64,000 nucleotides of DNA from Nipponacmea schrenckii (taxonomy: Eukaryota; Mollusca; Gastropoda; Lottiidae), in NCBI GenBank assembly GCA_030562195.1, contig CM060199.1, positions 25,626,338 to 25,690,337 of the forward strand, written 5' to 3'. Below the pieces are notes generated by a model. The model was not told the origin of the DNA and ran no database searches. It was given only the letters and a program-made list of their open reading frames with translations. Position numbers and translations under genes: made by a program. Within the stretch, counting starts at the first letter, position 1, and the number at the start of each line of letters is the position of its first letter. Below are positions 46,666-56,116 of the stretch, piece after piece.

Positions 46666-49599
46666 ATGTCACGGAAGGGACATTATATGAGTCACGGAAG
46701 GGACATGCTCATTTATGAAGAGTAACATGGCAAATATTAAATTCAAAATATCTTTAATAACACTTGATATGTAAAATATGTAATTTCATTCAGAATATAA
46801 AACCAATTTAATAATAATAACTAGTAAAAATTTAGAATTCTGGAAAATGGAACAGGTATTAACTTACAATGATTTTATGAAATAGCAAACAATAAAACAT
46901 TTCAAGATTTTGTTTTACAATTCAGTATTTTATACCAATATTAAGAATTCATTCCTGAATATCAACGGCAGATGAAAAACATACTTTAATTGACCTGCCA
47001 CCAATGAAATTAGGATTTGGAATATGTTTGATTATCTGATCTTTTAAAAATATGACTAGTGTCACCATCTTTATAAATAAAAATAGAATTGCTAGAGTCA
47101 ACTGATTTTAAATATTGAACTCTGTATGGTAGTGTGTCATCATTATCATCAATTGACATTATTTCAGCCAGCCATCTGTGTTGATTGCCTTTTTCTGTTG
47201 GTACTTTTATCAGCACATAGGATGATGGCTTAAGAGTATTATCTTCAACCTCACTATTGTCTTTAGCTTCAATACTGTCATCAACATTATCAATATCCAC
47301 GTCATCAGTTATATTACCTTCTTGGTCAATTTCATTGGATATAAGATTACATATTTGACCTTTAGAAACATCTACAATATTCTTTTCTGTTGCAGAATGT
47401 ACACTTAAACGATGTGCCTTGACAATTCCTCTACTTAACGGCTTTATAAAGTGCATCTTCTGTGTTTGGGGAATACTCTGAATATTCAGATCCCTCCATT
47501 CTTTTTGGAGAATAGAGCGTGAATCAATAACGTCTTGTTTTGATATGAAAACAGGTAGTGTTGACAGCAATGAAGTCTGTGCCCAATCAAAGAATTCTTG
47601 AACATTTCTTAACTTTCGACCCATTAATGATGCTCTTGCAGCACATCTCTTCACTGTGCCACCAACTCCATCACAGGGTCCTTTGCCATGGCCAGTTTCA
47701 AAAAAGTGCCATTCACAGTTGATGCCAAATCTTGTTTGCACCTGAGACAAATTAAAAAAGTTGAATCTGTTTTTGTATTGGGAAGCAGCACCATCACTCC
47801 AGAATCTTATATCCTGAATTATTCCAAATTTACCCCTCATGTATTCAATCACTTTATCTATAATTGTTGCGACAAATGATGCATCATGTTTTAATTCGTC
47901 TGATATGATGACTAAAGATTCCAGACCATTTGAATGATAAATAATCACAGGATGAATAGTACATTGTTCTTGCAAAAAATAGTGAGATTGTATTTCTCTT
48001 TGGATTACAAATGTATAGTTTTCTGCAAAGTCAAGTTGAATGACAAATTGTCCATCTTTAAGATTTTCGCGTTGAAGTTTAATTTGTCTACTTTGATTCT
48101 TCCAAGTATGTAAATGTCCACAATATTTCTGTGCTTGTGAATTCACAATATTTAGTAAATTTTCACCTAAACCATTTATCGTTACCAATTTGGAGCCTTT
48201 CCATTCATCCCAATGAACTTCTTTAGTGATGTCAAAATTATCAATTTTCACTTTATTATTAGTACAACTTCTGGTGGCACAATCTTCAGAATTTGGATCA
48301 CAACAGATCATATTCAATATATCATTTTTGTTAATTTTTGTATTTATTGTGTATCTATTTAAAGCTTCAACTGATAAAAGAAAATTTTCACAGTAGTAAC
48401 AGCAGCATTGGATATGGTTGATCTTGTTGCTAAGGTTACATGTAAGAACCCACTCGGGTCTAAACTGACAAAATTTGCTGAGTCCCACTGTCACACTTTC
48501 AGCATAATCTTTGCAAAAAAGGTGCCATGCTTCTCGTAGTGTCATCATCATAATTCGTTTTTGTTTGTGAACTTTAACACCATCAATTTTAATGCTTTTG
48601 AAGTCTTTTATCCCTGGCAATGCTCTGGAAATATCATCAGACTCATAAAAATTCTGAACAAGGCTTTTAGTGTTGTGGGATATGGAATCATCTCTTGTTT
48701 TTCTCCCTTTTTCGGGTGTAAAAATTCTTTTTAGCAGAGGGTGCTTATTAATAGCACTGGAAACAACAGCTATAGCTTTAGACGGCGATTCTGGGATAGT
48801 TTTGAGAACTTTATTGGTGGCTTTAGCATGAGACTGTTTAGATTTATAGGACCCGATGCTTAGAATACTTTCATTCTGTTGTGACTTATTAGCTTCACCA
48901 GGTTCAACACCACATTGTTCTTTTTTCTTTCTTTGTTTTTCTCTCTGTGCTCTTTTTTTGTGTCTTTCTTTTTCTCTTATTTTCTCCAAGAAAGAAACTT
49001 CTTCTTCAGTTTTATTTTCTTTCAGTCTTATATCTTGAATGGCCTTGCTAGATGTTCTTTTTCTAACTCTATCATTTTCTTTAATTTTCTCATGTTTTTC
49101 TTGATCAACAGTATATATATTAGTCCTGTATTTCCTTGTTCTTTCTTTAGAAGAACTCATGGTGCCCTCTGAAAAGTGACCTTGCCACCATATGCAATTC
49201 TTGGATAAATTTAGTGAATGAGAGTTATCTCCCCCTTATGGAGGGGTTTTCCCTTCCGTGACAAAATAATGTTTGGTCTAACTTTTTTATTCAATACTAT
49301 AATCTTCATTTTATTTGTGATATTTATAGTAGTGAATAGGCTTTGATGGGTTATGACATGTTTTTTAAATATATGAATTATTAGCAGAAATACAAATAAA
49401 AAATCAACTGAGGAGTCCCGGAGGGGACATTAGTGAAGACAATAGATACTTATATTTTTTGCTATTGAACAGAACTGACAATAAAACTATGGCTAAAGAA
49501 CACTTTAGGTACCCTTCTTTTCACCAATATAAAGAAACTTGATATATCCATAATTTGTAGTGAAGCCCTGCAAGGAGAAATTCGTCCCTTCCGTGACAT
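46666..49599 (-). mobile_element. DNA transposon with 16-bp TIRs and an intact transposase ORF
   Basis: Bounded by ATGTCACGGAAGGGAC (46666-46681) and its exact complement (49584-49599), 2934 bp apart. Extra copies of the core lie inside: direct at 46691-46704, inverted at 49248-49262, and a diverged direct one near 49412. All are outside the ORF. It sits wholly within intron 3 of the CACTA-like gene. AT occurs at both borders and may be either part of the TIR or a 2-bp target duplication; no longer duplication is visible. The open 716-codon frame suggests a fairly young copy. Confidence 0.78.
47010..49160 (-). CDS. Putative transposase, 716 aa, unnamed DDE-like family
   Basis: One uninterrupted exon from ATG 49160 to 47010. 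Residues 1-95 are extremely Lys/Glu/Arg-rich (coiled coil or DNA-binding arm). Residues about 195-290 hold a Cys-rich cluster (CQFRPEW.., CCCYYCENF, CCDPNSEDC, RSC), perhaps zinc-binding. The core has QLDFAENY (about 380), FWSDGAASQYKNR (about 460) and ETGHGKGPCDGVGGTVKR (about 490), a spacing that suits an RNase H-fold nuclease with Asp at each block; that assignment is inferred. The C-terminus is acidic, then a beta-rich end with WLAEIMSID like a small chromo/Tudor-type fold. Similar uncharacterised proteins exist in several invertebrates and fish. It is the longest intact gene in the window. A TIR-core motif lies 88 bp upstream of the ATG, so self-regulation is possible. Confidence 0.72.
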   Translation of the reverse strand: MSSSKERTRKYRTNIYTVDQEKHEKIKENDRVRKRTSSKAIQDIRLKENKTEEEVSFLEKIREKERHKKRAQREKQRKKKEQCGVEPGEANKSQQNESILSIGSYKSKQSHAKATNKVLKTIPESPSKAIAVVSSAINKHPLLKRIFTPEKGRKTRDDSISHNTKSLVQNFYESDDISRALPGIKDFKSIKIDGVKVHKQKRIMMMTLREAWHLFCKDYAESVTVGLSKFCQFRPEWVLTCNLSNKINHIQCCCYYCENFLLSVEALNRYTINTKINKNDILNMICCDPNSEDCATRSCTNNKVKIDNFDITKEVHWDEWKGSKLVTINGLGENLLNIVNSQAQKYCGHLHTWKNQSRQIKLQRENLKDGQFVIQLDFAENYTFVIQREIQSHYFLQEQCTIHPVIIYHSNGLESLVIISDELKHDASFVATIIDKVIEYMRGKFGIIQDIRFWSDGAASQYKNRFNFFNLSQVQTRFGINCEWHFFETGHGKGPCDGVGGTVKRCAARASLMGRKLRNVQEFFDWAQTSLLSTLPVFISKQDVIDSRSILQKEWRDLNIQSIPQTQKMHFIKPLSRGIVKAHRLSVHSATEKNIVDVSKGQICNLISNEIDQEGNITDDVDIDNVDDSIEAKDNSEVEDNTLKPSSYVLIKVPTEKGNQHRWLAEIMSIDDNDDTLPYRVQYLKSVDSSNSIFIYKDGDTSHIFKRSDNQTYSKS

Positions 49600-50591
49600 T
49601 TAGCACATCGATTGAACGCATTAAATCTTGATTTTTTTTAAATTCATCTAAATAATCCTAAAATTTCCATTAAAACATGAAAATTCAACAATGTCTCTAA
49701 CAAAATGGCAACAGAGTTAAGTTATTTCTAAACATTTTATTTGGATCATTGTGGTTGACTTTACCATGGAATCGCCCAATTATTAATTAATCAATGAAAC
49801 TAAACCACCTTTTTAATGCCAAACACATACATACATAGTTAAATATGTGTCGTTTTCTAGTTTCAGGGACTTGTTTATAATGAAGTGCCAATTAATGGGA
49901 ATAGATTATCTGACGGAGATGAACCATTATATCCAGGTTTTAATGTCACCATAGCTCAGAGTATATTACTTCATATGGCATTCATAATGAAACACCATTT
50001 GACCAAAGCTGCATTGGAGGATTACTTGAATTTAATAAACACTCTTTACCCAACCCTAGCGCCAACAACAAAATACTGAAAGCTTTTGATATGCAGAAAG
50101 CACCAAATTTACATTATTATTGTGGGAACTGTCATGGACACATAAGTGATGACAGTGCTCTAGAATGCCTATTCTGTGATGAACCTTTTAACAGGAAAAC
50201 AGCTTATGAACAAGGAGAATATTTTTTTACATTTGATTTGGAGGACCAAATTAGGAACATACTGGAAAACAATGTAGTAGATTTAGACTCTAAGCCAGGC
50301 TATATCAGTGGCATTTCAGATGGGAGTCTGTATCGTGACAGAGTTAAGGAGAATGAATTATCGTTAACATTGAATTGTGATGATCTCTCAATATTCAAGT
50401 CCTCAACGTACCAAATTTGGCCGGTGCAATTTATAATAAATGAATTGTCTCCTCAAATTCGTTTTAAAACCATAATCATTGGTGGATTATGGTTTGGATA
50501 TACAAAACCAATTTTTAATGTGTATTTACCTCCACTGGTAAACATGTTAAACATGTTATCTGAAGTTGGTGTGCAGTATTTTGACAAGCAT

Positions 50592-50766
50592 TGTTATGTT
50601 CTGAATTGGATGTCCATTCTAGAAGTAGATGATTGAAGATAATAATGGAATAGATTAGAACATGTTTAATTCAAAATGGTGGCATACAACAACTCCACAA
50701 AGAACAGATAACTCATATCAGTCTTAGCATACATTAGATTCCAGACTACAGTTAAACAATATCACA
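50592..50766 (-). repeat. 3' LTR
   Basis: 175 bp, plus-strand ends TGTTATGTTCTG..AATATCACA. Identical by eye to the other LTR. The first 45 bases fuse artificially to the interrupted transposase frame. Confidence 0.93.
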
Positions 50767-50778
50767 TTTCCCCCTCTC
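50767..50778 (-). other. Polypurine tract
   Basis: On the minus strand GAGAGGGGGAAA directly abuts the 3' LTR, the expected primer for plus-strand DNA synthesis. A T-run precedes it. Confidence 0.85.
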
Positions 50779-50913
50779 AAAAAAAAAATACATACATTTC
50801 TTGTAATAACAATGTGATACATGAACAAAACTTGCAAACTTTTACTTGAAAGATATAGCATTTAAATGTAAGAAACAAAAATACAATAATCATGAACACA
50901 TGCAATAACATAA

Positions 50914-53880
50914 TTACATTTTATAACTTTTATGCCATACAGGAGTTTTCCTTATTCGTTCACTTCTGCGCAAAACAACTTCAGGAGCACTATTTCTATT
51001 ATGGACATTAGTGCTAACAGACATACCTGTATTCTTTGGTTTGTTAATAATAGTAGAATTACTAACACTCTTAGTAGAATTACATTTAGACAATTTAGAT
51101 TGATTCCATGTACGACCATCAGATGTTTTGTAAGTAGATGGACCTACAGAATTTGTAATTTTAACAGGATTTGAAAATTTATTTTCACCCTTATTTACAT
51201 GACCAGGTTTTCTAACCCTTACTAAATCACCAACATTTAAATCTACATTTGTTGCAACTCGTCTCTTATCAGTATAATCTTTACTGGCAATTTGAGAATT
51301 CATAACTTTATCAAATACCTCTTCAGCAGACCAATTAACTACAGATTTATGAATACCTGCTATATCTAAACCTGTTCTTAATCTTCGACCATGTAATAAA
51401 ATCGAAGGAGCATATCCAGTAGTAGGATGTGATGTAGCTCTATAAATACATAAAAATTCTTGAACAGACTTTTGCAAAGGTTTATGAGACATAATAACAG
51501 TTTTAATTGAATTACCAAGAGCTCGATTAAATCGCTCAATTAAACCATTAGCTTGAGGGTAATAAACAGATGAAAAATAATGTTTAATATTTCGACTTTT
51601 CAAATATTGCTCAAATTCATGAGAAGTAAATTGAACACCATGATCACTAACTAATTCTGAAGGAAAACCTTCATAGAAGTAAGAAATTTAATAACATTTG
51701 TTGAAGTAACACGACTAGTAAAAGCAACTGCAGGCCACTTACTATAGTAATCAATCAATGTAATAGCAAAACGACAATCAGGTGGAGCATTCTCAATAGG
51801 ACCAACAATATCAATACCTAACTTTTCCTAAGGTTCTTTTGGCAAAGGGACTGGTTGTAATGGAACATATCTTGTACTAGCAGTTTTATCATGTGCACTA
51901 CAAATAACACAATTCTTTATCATTTCTTCTACTTGTGAATCCATTCTTGACCACCAATAAAGTTCTCGTAATCTTTGTTTAGTGCGTACAATACCTTGAT
52001 GTGAGTGATGAGCAAGCGTAATTAACTTATTAGTTAAAGAATCGGGAACTAAAATACGTTCACCTCGCAATATAACACCTTTATAAACAGTTAACTCATC
52101 TTTAAGCTTAAACAAATACAATAGTTCTGGAATACACTTATTTCTCTCAGGCCAACCTTCTAAAATATACTGAATCAAAGTTTGAAACGCAGCAACTTGA
52201 TTGGTAGCAGTTTGTAATTCCGCAAGTGACACACTAATAGAATCATCTTCAGTATCGAGCATATTCACACTTCCAGTGAGTAAACATATAGTTTCATCGT
52301 CTGTATCACAAGGATCAGTGTCAGTTAATGGCAATCTCGACAAGGCATCGGCAACTTTATTTTCTTGTCCAGGTTTGTATTGAACAGTGAAATTGTAACG
52401 TAATAATCTTGCATTCCATCTTGCAATACGCATTGGTTGTCTTCCTGTACCAGTACTGGTTAAAAGCGTAGCGTAGATCTGTTCGTAAAATAAAATTTCT
52501 TCCCCATAAGTAATTATGCCATTTTTCGCACGCAATTATGCCATTTTTCGCACGCCCAAACACACGCGAGAGCTTCACGTTCACCAACAGAATATTTACG
52601 TTCACTATCTGTCAGAGTCTTAGATGCACATGCAATTATTTCTTCTTTACCATTTCGTAACTGTCCCAAAACTGCACCAAGACCATATCCTGAGGCATCT
52701 GTGGTAACTATTGTAGGTATATTAGGATCAAAATAAGCAAGTGTTAAATGTTCAGCAATTAATTTCTTCACAGTAGTGAAACTGTTTTCTTCTTCAGTAG
52801 ACCAAACAAAAGCAATTTCTTTGCGTAAAAGTCTTCTCATAGGTTCAATTAACGTAGCATAATCAGGACAAAATTTAGAGTAGTAACCTACTAGACCTAA
52901 AAATGATCTCAAGGATGTAACATCATGGGGAGCAGGAGCATCTATAATAGCCTTAGTTAAACTAGGGTGTGGTTTTAACCCATCTGAACACAAAACATGA
53001 CCAAAAAATTGTATAGATTTCAAATTGAATTGACACTTATGATTCAACTTCAACCCAACAGTTTTAAACTTATGTAAAACAGCACGTAAATTCTCATCAT
53101 GTTCCTCCTGTGTCTTACCCCAAACAATTACATCATCTAAAATACACTTAGCACCTTTAATACCATATAAAAGTGAGGACATCATTTTCTGAAAAGCACT
53201 AGGGGCAGACGCTAAACCAAAACAAGTACGTTTAAATCTGAATAAACCATCATGTGTAATAAACGCAGTTAAATCACGACTATTTTCATGCAATTCTAAC
53301 TGATGATAAGCACTTAACAAATCTAACTTTGAAAAGAATTGAGCCCCATTTAAGTCACTAAACAACTCGTCAACCGTAGGCAAAGGAAATTTATCTACAA
53401 TAATAGCTTCATTAACTTTTCGCATATCGACACACAGTCTTATAGAATTTGCATTGTTACTATTCTTTTTAGAAACAACCACTATGGGAGATACCCATTC
53501 CGAAGAATCAATTTGCTCAATAACACCAGTAGACTCTAACCGTTTAAGTTCTTTTGAAACAGCGTCCCTAACTGCAAAAGGTAATCTACGTAATTTTTGT
53601 TGTACCGGCTTAACTTCTTTCTAAACCTTAACTTCATGAACAAAGCCTTTTATAGTACCCGTAACTTCCCCAAAGCAATCATTAAAATCAGCAAATTTAT
53701 CATCCAACCTGAAAGAATTCTTAGAAACTTTCGACTCAACACCATTTGTATCAGTAAATCTAACTTCCATTTGACCTCCATCAAATATTAAATTTAAAGC
53801 ATTAATAAGATCTAAACCTAATAAGGAAGCACCTTGTTCTGTAACATATATAACAGAATTAACAAAACGATCGTTAAATT
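50914..53880 (-). pseudogene. pol: pol: RT, RNase H and integrase (several lesions)
   Basis: RT: KLDLLSAYHQLEL near 53310, CFGLASAPSAFQ near 53210, ILDD at 53129-53143 (both catalytic Asp kept). RNase H: TTDASGYGLGAVL near 52690. Integrase: zinc-binding H-H-C-C with HHSHQG..CVICSAH near 51900-52000, GIDIVGP near 51810, LIDYYSKWP near 51750, SDHGVQF near 51640 in another frame, QANGLIERFNRAL near 51540, ending near 50914. Lesions: TAG at 53621-53623, a 22-bp duplication at about 52510-52553 that shifts RNase H, TAG near 51827 where Trp is expected before EKLGIDIVGP, and a frameshift near 51685. Confidence 0.85.
52510..52553. repeat. 22-bp tandem microduplication
   Basis: AATTATGCCATTTTTCGCAC plus GC occurs twice in a row inside RNase H, a non-multiple of three that breaks the frame. 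Confidence 0.92.
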
Positions 53881-54912
53881 GTACAAAAGCATTAAAACAT
53901 CCTAATACATTAATTTTATCTTTAGAGATAAAAAATAAGAAGTTAATTTAACACAAGAAGATTGCAATATGTCATTTGAAAAATATCGTTCAAAGTCTGT
54001 TTTAGATAGTAGAGTAACCGGACTACCAGTATCACACAACAATGTAAAGTCATAATTGTTTATCTTAATATCAGCATATAAACCCTTCTTCTTATTATTA
54101 GAAATAGTTAATATCTGTACATAATCAGTCACACATTGTAATACATTGTAATCATAGTCTATTTCATGTATTGAACGACTCATACACACACTTTCATAAT
54201 GACCTATCTTTTTACAGTTATGACACTTCGCAGTTCTAGCTCTACAATTCTTAGAATTAGCAATATGATTTTTAGATCCACATCGAAAACATTTCAAATT
54301 ATTCGAATTACTAGCACTGAATTTTCTAAAATCCTCATTTCCTGCAGAGGGTTTCACATGCGTTTTATTTGTAAATTTAGAAGCACCAGCGTTTGAAGAT
54401 TTAGAAACATATTTCACTGAAGCACTTGAATTTTCATTCTGTGTCGCAGCAGACATCGATTTGGCTTCACGTATAGCCTTTTCCACTTGCCTTGCCATTT
54501 CTAATGTCTTTGAAAGAGTAAGTTTACTGTTAGATTCCATCAAAAGTCTTTCACGCACCTTAGGTACAGCAGTTTTCTCAACAATTTGATCACGAATTCT
54601 ATCGTCGAAATCTGGGAATTCACAGAAAGTAGCGAGTTCTCTCAGTGCAGCTAGATATTCATCGATGGTTTCCCCTGGTGTCTGTGCACGTCTTTTGAAT
54701 CTGTATCTTTCAGCCACTACATTTACATCGGGTTGAAAGTAATTTTCTAGAATTTTCACTGAGAAAGAGTAATCATCATCTTCGTCTTCGTCCCGCTCTA
54801 CCGAATCTTCTGATAATGTGTAAAATATCCTTTGGCCTTCGGCCCCCAAGGAATGTAATAAGATAGCTTTCTTCCTGGCCTCCGAAAAACTTGTATAATC
54901 TGACGCCTCCAT
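53881..54912 (-). pseudogene. gag: gag and protease
   Basis: The 336-codon frame from ATG 54912 has an N-terminal gag domain (EARKKAILLHSLGAEGQRIF, then ENYFQPDVNV, RAQTPGETIDEYLAALREL), two zinc knuckles (CFRCGSKNHIA..C and CHNCKKIGHYESVC, about 54180-54295) and an aspartic protease with LLCDTGSPVTLL near 54000-54040. Gag packages the RNA; the protease cuts the polyprotein. A frameshift near 53930 truncates the protease, whose GASLLGLDLI segment (about 53800-53830) continues in another frame. Confidence 0.88.
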
Positions 54913-55114
54913 GTAATTAGTAAATAGTTAAATCCATTGATTCCAGGCAATAGGAGCTTTTCCAGGGCAACTTAGGTATGGTGGTGGGGGTGCAATACCA
55001 TTCGTATTCATCTTCAATGAAAATTGTAGCGAAGTTGTAACTTCATAAAATGTAAGAAATTTCACCCACCAAAGTAAAACCATCAGCTTAAGGCACGTAG
55101 ACATCAAGATCAAG

Positions 55115-55128
55115 CATCCTCGTCGCCA
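55115..55128 (-). other. Primer-binding site for tRNA-Ser(GCU)
   Basis: On the minus strand TGGCGACGAGGATG, four bases inside the 5' LTR, is complementary to the 3' end of tRNA-Ser(GCU) including CCA (CATCCTCGTCGCCA), 14 of 14. Confidence 0.8.
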
Positions 55129-55132
55129 AATA

Positions 55133-55307
55133 TGTTATGTTCTGAATTGGATGTCCATTCTAGAAGTAGATGATTGAAGATAATAATGGAATAGATTAGA
55201 ACATGTTTAATTCAAAATGGTGGCATACAACAACTCCACAAAGAACAGATAACTCATATCAGTCTTAGCATACATTAGATTCCAGACTACAGTTAAACAA
55301 TATCACA
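55133..55307 (-). repeat. 5' LTR
   Basis: 175 bp, same ends as the 3' LTR and no difference seen between them. Followed on the plus strand by AGCAT, the second copy of the target duplication. Confidence 0.93.
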
Positions 55308-56116
55308 AGCATTCAGGTACATATGTATTAAAAACATTATTAGCTTCTTGTGATGCACCAGCACATGCCGCAGTGAAAAATATTGGCACAGTTTAATGGC
55401 TACTATGGCTGCATGAAGGAATTTCTGTAGCTAAAGGTAAAGGTCATGCAATAAGATTTCCTTATTCATTCCCTGAACCTAAAAAAAGAACTAATACAAG
55501 TCATGCTAGACACGCAATTAAATCAGAAGCTGAAGGACGTGTAGTGAAAGGAGTAAAGGGGCCTTCATATCTAAGTCTGGTTGCTGACTTTGACCTTGTC
55601 AGTGGTTTTGCCGCTGATTACATGTATCAGTGCTCATTAGGAGTAGCACGATACATGGTCACTGATTTGTGGTTAGACTCGTCAACCCATGGTAACCCAT
55701 GGTATATAAAAAATTGACTCGATGCATTGGATGCGGCACTGCTTAGTATTAAATGACCCCGTGAAATTACACGAGTTAATCGCCCCTGGTCAACAACAGT
55801 GCACTGGAAAGCATCTGAATGGCGAGCATTTACTCTGTTTCATTCAGTTCCAGTTTTGCAGGGGATTCTCCCTGAGAAATATTTAAACCACTGGATTCTG
55901 TTTGTTGGCTCTCTTCATGTATTGCAAAGAAATCTATATTATTATTATTTTCTATTTGCAATACGGGATTTGTTACAAATAATTTATTTACTTGAGATTT
56001 ATGAACATCAGTTGAAGTAAAGATATTATCAAAATTGAAATATATTCTTATATATTCAAATTCTTTCCATTTTTAAAATGTATATGATTTTCTTTTGTAA
56101 TTTCTTATTTATCAAA

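Larger units (their letters stand above)
50592..55307 (-). mobile_element. Ty3/gypsy LTR retrotransposon, Mag lineage (Steamer-like size)
   Basis: 4716 bp, with 175-bp LTRs that I read as identical, TG..CA ends on the plus strand and a 5-bp target duplication AGCAT (50587-50591 and 55308-55312). Order on the minus strand: 5' LTR, PBS, gag, protease, RT, RNase H, integrase, PPT, 3' LTR. Compact size, short LTRs and the gag type (LHSLGAEGQRIFYTL) point to the Mag lineage, which includes the bivalve element Steamer (about 5 kb, LTR near 177 bp). The lineage is my judgement from motifs. It interrupts exon 4 of the CACTA-like gene. Confidence 0.9.
45311..55940 (+). pseudogene. CACTA-like transposase gene split by two nested insertions
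   Basis: Exons: 45311-45430 (MVRESWRTRKRGPYKRY..), 46036-46128, about 46254-46354 (acidic, SNTDSEHELAEVGSDSD), and a long exon from 49867, all phase 0. The long exon reads GLVYNEVPINGNRL..LYPGFNVTIAQS, a Cys pair block (YYCGNC..CLFC), LNCDDLSIFKSSTYQIWPVQ and IGGLWFGYTKPI up to 50591. It resumes in frame at 55313 with SCDAPAHAAVKNI, VKGVKGPSYLSLVADFDLVSGF..DYM and HWKASEWRAFTLFHSVPVLQGILP, ending near 55940. These blocks are typical of another animal EnSpm-like transposase family, distinct from the one at 8673. A frameshift near 50078 and several stops after 55390 show it was already decayed. Element ends were not found. Confidence 0.66.

Noticed and set aside
48856..49172. Plus-strand hydrophobic frames (Phe/Ser/Leu-rich, membrane-like)
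   Set aside because: Antisense of the Lys/Glu-rich N-terminus of the transposase, which always gives Phe/Leu/Ser.
50091..50636. C-terminal residues after GVQYFDKH
   Set aside because: The last codons come from the inserted LTR, not from the transposase.
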